NCBI RefSeq assembly: GCF_032854445.1
Contig: NC_088305.1
Location: 21,864,955-21,928,954 of the forward strand
From: Liolophura sinensis
Lineage: Eukaryota > Mollusca > Polyplacophora > Chitonida > Chitonidae
Reading direction: 5' to 3'
DNA length: 64,000 nucleotides
Shown here: positions 53,218-63,742 of the stretch, piece by piece
How positions within the stretch are numbered: position 1 is the stretch's first letter
Layout: each line of letters starts with the position of its first letter
Notes under the pieces: model-generated
What the model saw: the letters and a program-made list of their open reading frames with translations, nothing else
The model's database searches: none
Told to the model about the DNA's origin: nothing
Position numbers and translations under genes: made by a program

Positions 53218-56200
53218 CTACAGATCGAGGCAGGTGGTGCTCACCCCGTCTGGGAGCACTTTCCGCTTCCCGTAAAAGTACGTGAAAGCATCTTTATGTT
53301 GGGTATACGAGTACATCGTATTTTCCCGCATCCGCATCCCGCGATTCACCCAACTCGCGCTTTGGTAATCGCGCAGCACAGAGAGGTACACGTCCTTGAT
53401 CACACCCCGAGCACTCACACCTTTGCAGGAGAGTTTGTCTTTCGTGTTGGATTCCCCGCCGTAATAGTAATAGGTCTTTGAGCATAAACTCACGATCGCG
53501 TCACCGGTCCACTCGACTTTGAACAGCCCCGGTGTACGCTTATCGTGGTCGTAATGGTCGCGACGGGGTAACCACGTATCTCGCTCTGCCTCGTACACGA
53601 CTTGCAGCTCGGAGTTTAGCGTACTGATAGACCATACACCCTATGTGCAAGGGGAGATTGTACCGAATGGTCCTCTTGCTGCTCGTCACTTCGAACGTCT
53701 CCTGATCGATGGGGTCGACGGTTCGACACCGGGCACTCTCCAATAACTTCTGCGTTTTTGTCAGACCGCAGATTTCGACAGCCACATGCCGGTCTTGGTT
53801 AATGACGGTTTTTCCATAGCCCGAATGGCCCAACAGCTTCAGCGCTTTGGTCGGGTCGACATCTCCCTCGCGCCGGGCTTGGGTGACGGCCACTGCGAAG
53901 GATTCGAACGCTCGCTCAGGTGTGTATTCCATCGCTTGGTAGACGTGCGTCACCACCAATCCCCGACTGAGATACCACTGGAACAAAGGTGTGGCTAGCA
54001 GAATTTCCTTACCGAACATGCTTCCAATCAGCATACACCTGGCCACGGGCATGATGTCATTCGCAGCCGCGAATTCTGCCATTGTGGGGGGGGGGGGGGG
54101 GGGATATCGTCCCGACTCACATCGGTGTTTTTAAAGATGGGTGGGCATTCGGCAAAGTCTGCTTTGAGATGGTCCAGGACGTGGATATCGCATTTCACGA
54201 ATCCAAACAACTGGCCTTGAACGACAGCCTCCACCAATTGAGCTTGTGTCTTGGACCGTCGCTGTGACGGGGGTAGGCCGTACCGTTGCAGGAAGGCCTG
54301 TAAGGCTGGGTTTGTGTCCCGCTGGTGCTGGAACTCACACACCCATGTCGACACCAACGGATAGCCCGGGGAGCGGATGTAAGCGTCATTTGTATCCACC
54401 TCCCGCCGTCAGTCTTGGGGGCTTAATCCCCGCCGGTCGTTGTAACACACCTCCCCCGGGTGGGGACAATTCAGGTGACAGCCGTGGTAGTGGAAATAAC
54501 ACCCTTGGAATTGGAAAACCGTAGGCTGTCCGTCGATATAGCAGAACCCATCTACGGGGAGTTGTCGGTCACCGATTCGCTTTTCGGTGTGCTTCAGCCG
54601 GTGGCGGATCGATACCCCCACCTGGTGTGACTGCCAGTCCAGCCATTTGTCAGCCAGACGGGTGGGGGTGCCGGAGGGGACGAACGTCTCCCCGTCCTGT
54701 CGTCGCCAACGGATGCAGTGACCCGCCGGCATAGGTGAGGCGAGGCAGTACAGGTACAACGCATTGGCATCGAACCCTACGATCCGTTGACAGAGTTTTC
54801 CTTCCCGTATACGGGTCACGCCTCGTTCGTGGTAGCGATGAAAAATGATGCTTGGCCCACCCATGATATTTTTCTTGAGGCAGTCGTGCATGTCTTTGTC
54901 TTTCTCACCGACGAGGGTGAACACGGACCGTAAATCGTGAAACGAGTAGCGGAGGGTAAGCCCTGGTATGCTAATGCAGTCTTTGAAGACATCGACATGC
55001 ATGGTTTGTAGAACACCGACATCTTCTCCGCAGGCTCCATGAAGGGAATGACGTCTAGGTTATTATACCACCGCAGCAAGTCTTTGACGGTCCACATGCC
55101 GTGCTCTCGCCACACCGTCTGTAGGGTCTTGTACTCCGCGTCCGTACACGACTGGTTGGTGAGATCGTTGTCGAAAGCATGCTGCGGTGGGAGGACCGTT
55201 TCCTCCAGCCGGGTCAGGGAGTCTGTGTAGCTGTAACAAAATTTCCCTTTGGTCACGCGGCAGTCGTAAGCTTTCACCCACTTGTCGTAACTGTAATTCG
55301 GGGCCAGGTAATTCCGAATGTCCAGAAATTTCAGCTGCGGTGTGGCGAGGGCCATGTGATTATTATTCCGCTTAATCACATACTCCAAATCACCGCTCTG
55401 AACCAGGTGTGCATAAAGCTGTTTGATCAAGTTCAGGTCGTAGTTGCCCGAGTTAAAGCCGAGGACGGGGAGTTGATTCATATATTTAACGAATCTGTCC
55501 CGGACCCGTCGAGTGTAAGACGGTTTCGTCTCGTTGGGATCGATCCGCTCGTCTAACGCGTCCAGGATGTAAGCATAACGCTCGCGGAGATAGGCGCTAC
55601 TGATCTTGCTGATTTCGTTGAGGTAAGCCATCATTTGTTCGACGAGTGCCTGGGGATCGCCGGTAGAGATGAAACATACGGGCTGGTCGTAGTCCGGTAC
55701 ATTAGAGTTCGCTGACACTCATGGGGATGTGTTGGGCCGTCCATTCCGTCGACCCAGTCGCCGCTTCGCCCACAGCACTCACCGGGGCTAAGTAAGCCTC
55801 GAAGTCGTAACACGTTCGGTACGGAAAGATCCCGTCGTCACCGTCCCGGAGTTCAATCCACATGTCCGCCAACGTTTCGAAAATGGTGGGCTGATTGCGG
55901 AATACACCCCCCGGGTACTTTCGCCGAATGGCGTCGGTGCACGTTTGACCGTGCCGTCGTAAGTCCCACAGTGCATGAAAACTCTTATGGCACACCTGGC
56001 AGGTGACAGACCGAGCATAACGCCTCATGTCTTTGATGTAGCTGAAATGTCGCTGGTACAGGTTTAACCGCAGGGTGGGTGAAGGACAGCGCTCGGCACT
56101 GCGGTGAATGAGTTGCGCCGAGTACGGGCTGTCCATGGGGATGAGCTGATACATTTGAATGTTCACGTGAAACAGGCTTTCCACCGTGTCCAGCGCGCTG

Positions 56201-56990
56201 AGCGGTACCCCGCGGAAATACTTCGGCTCCATATCCGCTTCCTCCAGATACCTGCGGTAATACTCCCGGGCCGGGTCGGCCGGGTCTAGATGGACGGCTA
56301 GGCATCGAAACAAAAACAAATAGTCCCTGTAAGGACCATGAGCCCTGCCCACCAACGTATGTAATCCCTTGTTCCTCGTCAGGTGAGGGGGTAACGTTAT
56401 CCCACCTTTACCGATGGGCTGATGTGGAAGTTTGTGGACAAAAAAAACATCACGTTGGTGAGGAGGTCCACGGTCCATTTCGTGTTGGGTCCCTGTTTTC
56501 GCGCCCAGGCGAGTGGATCTTGGCTGAGGAGATGCTGGGTGTGGAATGCTCGTAGATCAGCTCCACTCGTCATGCGATACTGTGCGTCGAGTACCCGTGC
56601 ATTGTTGGTGCTTGGCTAGTAATACCACACCTGTCCCGTCTCCTTGTGGCGCAGGATATACCCGAAGCTGTAATTTATGGTGAAGGCAGTCGGCTGGCCT
56701 TCATAAATCTCGTCTACATAGACCGGGATAAAGCCGGTAATTGTAACAGTCTTGAACCGGCTTGTGGCGATGGAAATGGGTTCGGATCGATTTCCAATGC
56801 CGCTGATACAACTCTCGCACATCACTTTCTTCGCTAGGCAAGACATCCTCGTGAGGTTGTATCGGGTCGGGTTCGAACTGACTCGTCAGGATCCCCCCCT
56901 CCCTTTTTTTCTTTCAGCGATTCGTCCACCTCTAGACGCACCGCTTTACTCGTGCTGGGTTTGTTGCCGATGTTGGTGGTGGTGGTGGTG
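53218..56990 (-). pseudogene. Polinton copy 2 protein-primed DNA polymerase B, decayed
   Basis: Frames from the N-terminus: 56990-56616, 56478-55702 (zinc-finger CQVCHKSFHALWDLRRH; exonuclease YDFEAYLAPV), 55718-54816 (FNSGNYDLNLIKQ exonuclease block), 55002-54409 (polymerase motif A: GFDANALYLYCLAS), 54082-53540 (motif B: LKLLGHSGYGKT), 53598-53218 (C-terminus). At about 53609 a deletion of about 130 bp relative to copy 1 removes the segment that carries catalytic motif C (DTDS) and shifts the frame. An 18-G run lies at 54086-54103. So this copy cannot encode an active polymerase. Confidence 0.88.
54086..54103 (+). repeat. Poly-G tract (18 G)
   Basis: Run of 18 G inside PolB copy 2. The matching place in copy 1 (about 21955) reads GGTGGGGC, so the expansion is specific to this copy. 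Confidence 0.9.
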
Positions 56991-57345
56991 GATTAAGCGA
57001 GTTTCTGTAACATAGAAGTGTGTAGACGTTATAGCCTAAGTAGACCCTATACATAATATACACGTCACCTACATGAAGTACAAAACACATCTACATGTCC
57101 CCTACATGCAGTAGACCATGTCACTTCAATGCGGAGTCTATAACCTAAAAAAAATTTTTTCACATACATAATACATAGGAACCATCCAGATAGGAAGTCG
57201 GACGTTATAGCCTAAGTAGACCCTATGCATGTCACCTACATGCGGTGGACCATATCACTTCAATGTGGAGTCCATAACCTAAAAAAAAACAATTTTTTAT
57301 ACATAATATGTATTAACATAATTATCAGGGCCAAATATTGGCTTA
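56991..57345. repeat. Direct repeat between divergent PolB and RING ORF
   Basis: No gene. A block starting GACGTTATAGCCTAAGTAGA at 57025 recurs at 57201 (period ~176 bp), each followed by CACCTACATG, CACTTCAATG.GGAGT and a CATAACCT-A-run. The interval separates minus-strand PolB from the plus-strand RING ORF, so it may hold a shared promoter or replication-linked sequence; this is inference. Confidence 0.75.
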
Positions 57346-58428
57346 TTGTGTGGTACCATGTTCCGAAGAGCGAGAGGGTCTGGAAGTGCGGGGGAGGAAG
57401 AAGAAAGTTGGTTGGATGCTCACAATACAACCACTAATGACGAGTCCGATTTGGAATTCACCTGGACTCCCTCCCCGTGCGATCGTGACAACACCCAGGT
57501 GATATTCACGCACGGCAACGAGGGGATGTCTACCCCGGGGATTGTCCCCGAGACTCCAGATGAGGCTTCACTCGAGCCGTCTCCCCTGCTTTTGTCTCCC
57601 CACCAGTGCGAAACAACCTACACCAGATCGACACCGGGTCGGATTCCGGCCCGAAGTAGAGGGATACAGCGGCGGTGTTTGTGCGGGATTACCACCGCAC
57701 AAAACACAGCACACTTTGGGGAGACGATCCAAGGAGAATGGTTGACAACAAGGCAGGAGCAGCTGGGGCATTATCTCGAGGTGTGGGGAATTAAACCCCC
57801 GACGTCTGCTAGGAGACACACCCCCACCGCTGGAATCCCCACCACCACAAGTTATCCCCAACACGACATCAACAGCGGCGGGATCGGAACCGGCTGCAAG
57901 CAGACCAGAACGAACGCCACAACGGTGGAACGTGGTGGCCCTGGCTCGAGTTTCACCCCAGCCTCGGGGGGCGGGGGGCGGAGACTAAGTGGGGGCGTGA
58001 GTGGGAGGTTCAGCGAGCCGTAAATGAGGCTGCTGTGGCTGAGGCAGCTCGACGACAGGCGTCCTTGGACCAGCTGGTTACCCATGAAACTAGACAGCGG
58101 CTGGTTCAGCATGTAGAGGCAGAGATACGGGCTCGACCTCCAACACTCTACATTGGTTTCTGATCCCCGCTGTGGTGACCCCTATCCCTATCACCGTGTC
58201 CCAAGCAGAGAACGCACCAGCACCACCAATCGACGGGGGAATTATTAACGCCGCGTCCCCTAGGGGAGGTAGCGGCGGTATACCGACACCTAAGTGTCGC
58301 ATCTGTTACCTAAAAACGTCGGACGCCCTGTCTCCTTCCCTGCGGGCACGCGGCGATCTGTATGGAGTGCGTCGGACGGTTGGTTAGACGGAGATGTCCG
58401 TTCTGCAATGTATGGTACTCACGTGTAG
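57346..58428 (+). pseudogene. RING-finger ORF at Polinton end, frameshifted
   Basis: Frame 57346-58023 (225 aa, MFRRARGSGSAGEEEESWLD) is acidic then Pro/Ser/Thr-rich. A second frame to about 58162 is Ala/Glu/Arg-rich and coiled-coil-like (AAVAEAARRQASLDQLVTHE). A third runs to CRICYLKTSDALS at 58295. One more frame change leads to CGHAAICMECVGRL and CPFCNVWYSRV ending at TAG 58426-58428. The Cys/His order C-x2-C, C-x-H, C-x2-C, C-P-x-C is that of a compact RING of the IAP type, usually an E3 ubiquitin ligase end. I recall no such gene as a standard Polinton component; it may be captured cargo. Confidence 0.65.
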
Positions 58429-59397
58429 TTCAGTTGTATTATTAACAGTTTTTAGATTTTTTTCTATTATTATTATTGTTTGTGTCTGCATATATTTATA
58501 ATCTTCCAGTCTCGTATTGTCTTGTATTCCTGTTGGTTGAAAAAACAAAAACAAACAAAACAAAAAAAAGCCAAAAAAAAAAATGGCTCTCCCCCAGACC
58601 TTTTGAGGTGATGTGCCCGCACAAGACGGGGGCATCACAGCGGAGCCATTTACGTTTCGTTGGATTCTAGAGTGAAAAGGGTGTATGCTGGTGTGGTGGT
58701 ATACATGCAGGCAGGCGGGCAGGCACGTAGGTCGGCTGGCCTGCTGGCAGGCAGGGAGGGAGGTCAGCCGGTGCGGGCAGGCATGTCAGTATTATGTACA
58801 GCACGTTAGCTGGAAATAACCACGGTTGGCAAACAATGTAGCGTCACGCGGATCAGCCTGGCAAACGACCATGTATGAAACAAGCGGGAAAGCACAAAGC
58901 TCGCTCACACTGGTCGCCCAATCACCGAGCTGATAATTCCTTTTTAATGCCTTCCCCCTGGTCGGTCCTTGCAATACAGCCGTAGGCTTCAGTTGGCGCC
59001 TTCACGGGCCAGATATCAAGTTCGGTAGATTCTCACGCTTGTGAGCGACGGGAGTATGGAGTGGTGGTTGGCGCATATGCATGGAGACGGTAAACTCCCA
59101 ACCTATTATCGGTGAATGTGGTGAAAAAACTCGAGGAAGCTGCACCTGCCTAAAAGTGTTAGGTTCCCGGGGGTGGGGGTGGGGGGGAAACAAGAGAGAT
59201 GGCTGGGATCTCTGCCGTGTATGGTGGTCGTGGTAGTGGTAGCGTATGGTGAGCTACATGGAGATGGAACAAAAACTAGGGGAAGCTGCACCTGCCTTAA
59301 AGTGTTAGGTTCCCCGGGGAAAAAAGCAAGAGAGATGGCTGGGATCTCTGGCATGTATGGTGGTGTTGGTGTTGAAAATTGAATGTGGTACATTTCC
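58429..59397. repeat. Low-complexity and duplicated non-coding stretch
   Basis: No gene. A GGCAGGCAGG-rich run lies at 58705-58790. A block starting GAAGCTGCACCTGCC at 59136 is repeated from 59282 (period ~146 bp), including AAGAGAGATGGCTGGGATCT in both. Confidence 0.75.
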
Positions 59398-60120
59398 TCC
59401 GTGGGGTGTCCGGGGGGCTTGACATCAAGGATAGCACCTCAGCCGTCTAGGCAGCTTGTCGTAAAAGGCTACTAACCTAGGCCACCCTTAGTTGTTAGTC
59501 AGCTGTGTGTGTGCCGGCGCTAGACAAGACTAGCAGTACAACCCCCGTCCTTTTAGGGGCTTGTCGTAAGAGTGAGTGAGTGAGTGCTTGGGGTTTAACG
59601 TCGTACTCAACAATTTTTCAGTCATATGACGACGAAGGAATCATTAGGGTGCATGTACGTGTAATGTGCCTCCTTGTTGCAGGACGGATTTCCACCGCTC
59701 TTTTATTTAGTGCTGCTTCACTGAGACGACTTACCGAACGCAAGTAAGCAAGTAAGCCGCCCCGCCCGAGCCATTATACTGACACGGGTCAACCAGTCGT
59801 TGCACTATCCCCTTCATGCTGAACGCCAAGCGAGGAAGTTACAACTTCCTCTTTTAAAGTCTTAGGTGTGACTCGATCAAGGATTGATCCTGGATCTACC
59901 GGTCCCGAAGCGGACGCTCTACCAACTGTGCTATCCGGGCCGGTCCTCGTAAGAAGCGACTAATTTAGCTATAGTCCACTGTGGGTGTGCCGGCGTCAGA
60001 CAAGAATGGTACCCTAGCCGGCAGGGGCTGGTCGTAAGAGTCGACTAAACCCTATTCTCTGGTGTGATGGTGTATGGTGTGAATGTCTGTGGTGAGGTTT
60101 GGAGCAGCTTGTCGTCTACG
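59398..60120. repeat. Tandem LINE-leader-like units interrupted by a SINE
   Basis: Starts CCGTGGGGTGTCCGGGG, like the LINE 5' end, then repeats of CTTGTCGTAAAAGGCTACTA, CTTGTCGTAAGAG and GGTCGTAAGAGTCGACTAAA (about 59455, 59561, 60030), each followed by GTGTGCCGGCG and AGACAAGA. The SINE at 59572-59946 splits the second unit. Probably a decayed relative of the LINE leader, amplified in tandem. 60121-60895 holds no gene I can see. Confidence 0.6.
59572..59946 (-). mobile_element. tRNA-derived SINE, minus strand
   Basis: 375 bp, same family as 26564-26924. Read on the minus strand: TAGCACAGTTGGTAGAGCG (A-box-like), GGATCAATCC (B-box-like), a shared body, then CATATGACTGAAAAATTGTT, ACGTTAAACCCC and (ACTC)n. 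Flanks TCGTAAGA (59564-59571 and 59947-59954) look like the target duplication. Its tail is nearly identical to the 62-bp insertion at 21637-21698. Confidence 0.85.
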
Positions 60121-60895
60121 GCTAATAAAAAAAATGCACCAACCTGTACGGTTCTCAAAAAAGACGACTCGCCCCACTTTTGATCATCAGGCGAGGTGTC
60201 GTGTGGCGTAAGATAGACGACGTATGTATCCCCAGGGTGTGGGGTAGAGGCATTGGGTGCGCCAGGTGGGTGAATTGTTAATTCACACCAATACCAACGT
60301 GGTCACTTTAAGAAAAACAAAAAAATACTGCCTGAACATGGTGATGGTGTGCGGTGTGGTGTGGCGTGTGGATTGGGACTTGGCCTAAGGGCCTCCTATG
60401 GCGTGGTGTGGTAAATCACATATAGACATACGATATCGCTATCCCCCGATATGGCTATATGATAATTAAGCCAGGTCCTGTGGACTCAGATATGTCTACC
60501 ATACCATGTTCTATATACTCGAAAGATCGTGTGACCGGCGTCGAGAAAGCCGTGCTTGTGAGCCTGCCAGAAGTTTGGGCTGTTGTCAGGGTGGATGCTA
60601 CTAATCGCACTCTTTTACTAGGCTTGCTTTAGGGCAAGTGTTAGTGATCAAAGACTGCTGTGTCCTCGGCGTCTGCTGTGAAAGGCGCACCCCTTACGCA
60701 AGCGCTAAGGCGGGCCGGTAGACTCGATGTCAATATAAAGTCCCAACCCAAAAAAGTCTAGCTGACTGGCTGGCTAGATCGGTAGGGTGGGATTTATTCT
60801 CCGAAGACAGAGATGTCCATACCATGACCGTGTTTAAACTTTTCAAACATAATTTGCTCATTCCTGTAATGTTGTGTTAGTGTTAAAAAAAGTGT

Positions 60896-61370
60896 TCATA
60901 ATAATAAAATAAAATAAAAAAAAGAACTTACCTGGCCGTGTTCCCCGCGTCGATGGACACGCCAATCCCAGAATCGGTAAAAAGACTGCTGACAGTCTTC
61001 ACAATGCCACACACGCTCGTTATTTTTTCCATGCCGCTGCTGGTGGGGCACCAAATTATCCCGACGGGAAAACGTCCGGTCACAGGTCGGGCAGTTGAAT
61101 CTTTTTTTCTGGGGTTGATGCGTCCGCTGGTGACGGAGCCAGCTATCCCGCCGAGTAAAGTCCTTGGCACACATCAGGCAGGTAAACAGCTTCTTTTTCC
61201 CCCTCACCACTTTCACCATCCTCACCACAGAACTCGCGCCGTGCTGTGTTCGCTGGTGTCGCCCCCAGTTATCCCGCCAGGCAAACCCTCGGCCACACGT
61301 CCCACAGGTAAAGGTCTTCTTTTACGTCTCTCCCTCCCCTCCACCTCCACCGGCTTTTGTTGTTTCTCCA
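60896..61370 (-). pseudogene. C2H2 zinc-finger coding exon
   Basis: Four C2H2 fingers in tandem on the minus strand: CGTCGRGFAWRDNWGRHQRT, CLMCAKDFTRRDSWLRHQRT, CPTCDRTFSRRDNLVPHQQR and CEDCQQSFYRFWDWRVHRRG. The last three are in the frame 61228-60896. The coding part likely ends at a splice donor (CAG/GTAAGT, about 60932), so a further exon is expected at lower coordinates but was not found. Upstream, an ATG at about 61370 opens MEKQQKPVEVEGRE but reaches the first finger only with a one-base shift. DNA-binding role expected. It could be a host exon or another element cargo. Confidence 0.6.
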
Positions 61371-62051
61371 TAGTCGCTCGCTCGCTCGCTCTCTCCAGGT
61401 GATGTAGTCTGCTAGTTTGGTTTAAATACTGGTTTTAGGGTCACTTTCCTGGCGGATACCCCCGTGGGGTTTCCGGGGTGATAAGAATAGGACCTCAGCC
61501 CTTTAGGCAAGCTTGTCGTAAAAGACGACTAACCTAGAGCTCTCCTGTGTGAGCCCGGTGAATATAATAGGCTCACATCTTCCCGGTTGTGTGAGAGGCA
61601 ACCGGGAAGCTACCTGTTTGCCGTGGGTAATCTCCGAGGACGGGATCCTGGTGGCTGAGGGTGTGTTGGTCTTGCGAGATCCTCACGCCCAACACGTCAC
61701 TTTGGCCCTTACTTGGAGAGAGACGGGAGGTCGGATGGGCCCGGTCCGATCAATCGGCTGGTCATGTCTAGCCCTACACTTGATCCCGTTTGTTATTCTT
61801 TGTCTTACCGAGATGTCAAGTTGGCTCTTCTTCAGAAGCACTTCCTTTGGGGTCAATGCAGAAGGCGGTGGCTAATGGGTCAATCGAGTAGATTGAATTT
61901 AACCTTTTGGTATATCTCAATCTGTTCGAGTATACCTTGCGTGGATTCCCTGTTTTTATTCTCTGCTGGTCATCCGCAGAGGTAGATTCGCCCTTGTTGG
62001 CACTCCGTGGCGGGTGGGGGACACGCAGGGTGAAATTAAATAAAATATAAC

Positions 62052-63392
62052 ATGGCTTCTTCTGAAATCACAACAGTCGTTGCTAAGAAAAGAAAAAATG
62101 AAGTTCCGTTAGATATTGAAGGAGAAAATACTTATTTTCCTACCTTCTTAGTAATATCTAATAAAACTGAAGGCAAAATGAAAATAAATCCATTTGTACT
62201 TAAAAAAACGTTAGAAAGTTATGCTGGAACTCTGAAACAAGTCAAAAAAATGAAATCTGGGAACATTTTGTTGGAAGTTTCCAGAAAACAACAATATATA
62301 AATTTATTAAAAATTCAAAATATAGGAGAGCAGCCTGTTTCTGTTTCTCCACATGATACATTGAACTGCTGTCATGGCATAATTCGTGACAGAGACCAGG
62401 ACCTTACTGAAATGACAGAGCAAGAAATAACTGAAGAACTTAAACATCAAGGAGTGATAAAGGTCAAACGCTTCATAATAAAACGAGATGGAAACCTGAT
62501 CAAAACGAACACTTATATGATAACTTTCAACAGACCTTCCCTTCCGTCATCTATATTTATCGGGCCATATAGTGTGAGGGTGGAGTTGTTTATACCTAAC
62601 CCCACCCGGTGTTTCTCTTGCCAGCGGTTTGGCCATGGCAGGAGTCAATGCCGCAACACACTGGTCTGCTTTAGACGTGCGGGAGCAGGGCATGAGGGAT
62701 TCGACTGCACAAAAACAATAAAATGTTTCAATTGTAGCGGAGCCCACATGGCCTCTTCTAAGGACTGCCCTCTTTTCAAAAAAGAAAAAGAAATTATAAC
62801 CTTAAAATGTAAAAATAATATATCCTATCAGGAAGCGAAGCGTGTGGTCTCTGTCACGCATGGCCTTACAACATCTACTTTTGCCAACGTTGTAAGGAAA
62901 ACCACTGTTTCTGTGGGGGTCCAAACAACTTTTACTTGGCCCATTGACAAAGAACAGCCACAGAAACTGGTCACGAAACCCGTAAATAAGACAGCCAGTT
63001 CATCATCTCAGACTGATACCAACCCTTCTAAAATACCTAATAATTTACCTAAGTATCCAGCACTTTCTTTATCTGACCACACTTCATCTGATAATAAATC
63101 TAAATCTAATAAACCCGTTGATTCTTCACAGAAAACAACGGGTGACAAAAATAAATCTGAGAAAAATCATAAAAAGGATAAACCTAGTGGCCCCCTGGAG
63201 CGTCCCTCTAAGGCCACTAGGGACCCAATCCAAACTTATAATAAGTTTGGATCGTTGGAGGATGTCGATTGTTCAACTTCATGTGCAGACCTGATGGATA
63301 CATCATCTGCACCTGAGAGATCTCCTAGTAGATCCCCCAAAAAGGGTCGTCCTCGGTCAAGACATAAATCCCCAATACGTCTTCCTCCATAA
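62052..63392 (+). CDS. LINE copy C ORF1, Gag-like, 446 aa
   Basis: Open frame beginning MASSEITTVVAKKRKNEVPL. Knuckles: CFSCQRFGHGRSQC, then CFRRAGAGHEGFDC, where the second Cys is Arg, then CFNCSGAHMASSKDC. So one of three zinc knuckles is damaged. The Ser/Lys-rich tail and the basic end KGRPRSRHKSPIRLPP match copy B. The stop overlaps the ORF2 start as TAATG, as in copy B. The N-terminal half is only moderately similar to copy B ORF1. Confidence 0.9.
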   Translation: MASSEITTVVAKKRKNEVPLDIEGENTYFPTFLVISNKTEGKMKINPFVLKKTLESYAGTLKQVKKMKSGNILLEVSRKQQYINLLKIQNIGEQPVSVSPHDTLNCCHGIIRDRDQDLTEMTEQEITEELKHQGVIKVKRFIIKRDGNLIKTNTYMITFNRPSLPSSIFIGPYSVRVELFIPNPTRCFSCQRFGHGRSQCRNTLVCFRRAGAGHEGFDCTKTIKCFNCSGAHMASSKDCPLFKKEKEIITLKCKNNISYQEAKRVVSVTHGLTTSTFANVVRKTTVSVGVQTTFTWPIDKEQPQKLVTKPVNKTASSSSQTDTNPSKIPNNLPKYPALSLSDHTSSDNKSKSNKPVDSSQKTTGDKNKSEKNHKKDKPSGPLERPSKATRDPIQTYNKFGSLEDVDCSTSCADLMDTSSAPERSPSRSPKKGRPRSRHKSPIRLPP

Positions 63393-63742
63393 TGGCGATA
63401 TATGACAAAATTATGCAATGGAATTGTCGAGGTCTTAAGGTAAATTTTATTGAAATAACACAGCTAGTTCAATCTTTTAATCCAGTAGCCCTATGTCTTC
63501 AGGAAACTCACCTGAAGACATCTGACAAAGACACAGTAGCCCTTAAAAATTATTCATTATATAGTACTTATTCAAATGAAGAAGGGCGAGCTGCAGGCGG
63601 CTCCTCGATATTCATTAATAACAGTATTATCCACAGCCCTGTTGCTCTGCATACAGAGCTTCAGGCTGTGGCCGTTCGTATTTCACTGTCTAAAACAGTC
63701 ACATTATGTTCGGTGTATATACCTCCGAACACTTCTTTGTCA
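63392..63742 (+). pseudogene. LINE copy C ORF2, endonuclease N-terminus, truncated
   Basis: MAIYDKIMQWNCRGLKVNFI through LCLQETHLKTSDKD to SVYIPPNTSLS, matching the first ~117 residues of copy B ORF2. Cut by copy D; the rest would lie beyond the nested element, outside the window. Confidence 0.9.

Larger units (their letters stand above)
42485..58428. mobile_element. Polinton/Maverick copy 2 with nested insertions
   Basis: A large element in decay: leftmost ORFs (42598-44052), integrase (44336-45382), small ORFs, ATPase (46108-46494 and 51066-51310), small capsid-type ORFs (51369-51840), a capsid-protein fragment (about 51960-52376), protease (52395-52894), PolB on the minus strand (56990-53218) and a RING ORF (57346-58428). 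Removing LINE copy E (46495-51051, with its two Tc1 elements) leaves about 11.4 kb. The outer limits are set by coding content only; I found no terminal repeats. Related to copy 1 at 20.3-25.5 kb. Confidence 0.85.
61459..63742 (+). mobile_element. LINE copy C, 5' part, interrupted by copy D
   Basis: Same family as copy B: leader from about 61459, ORF1 62052-63392 and the start of ORF2. At 63742/63743 the endonuclease region is broken by another 5' LINE end. The leader and ORF2 start are very similar to copy B, but much of ORF1 is strongly diverged. Confidence 0.92.

Noticed and set aside
57568-57864. 98-aa minus-strand ORF over the RING ORF
   Set aside because: Low-complexity shadow; the plus-strand frame carries the RING signature downstream.
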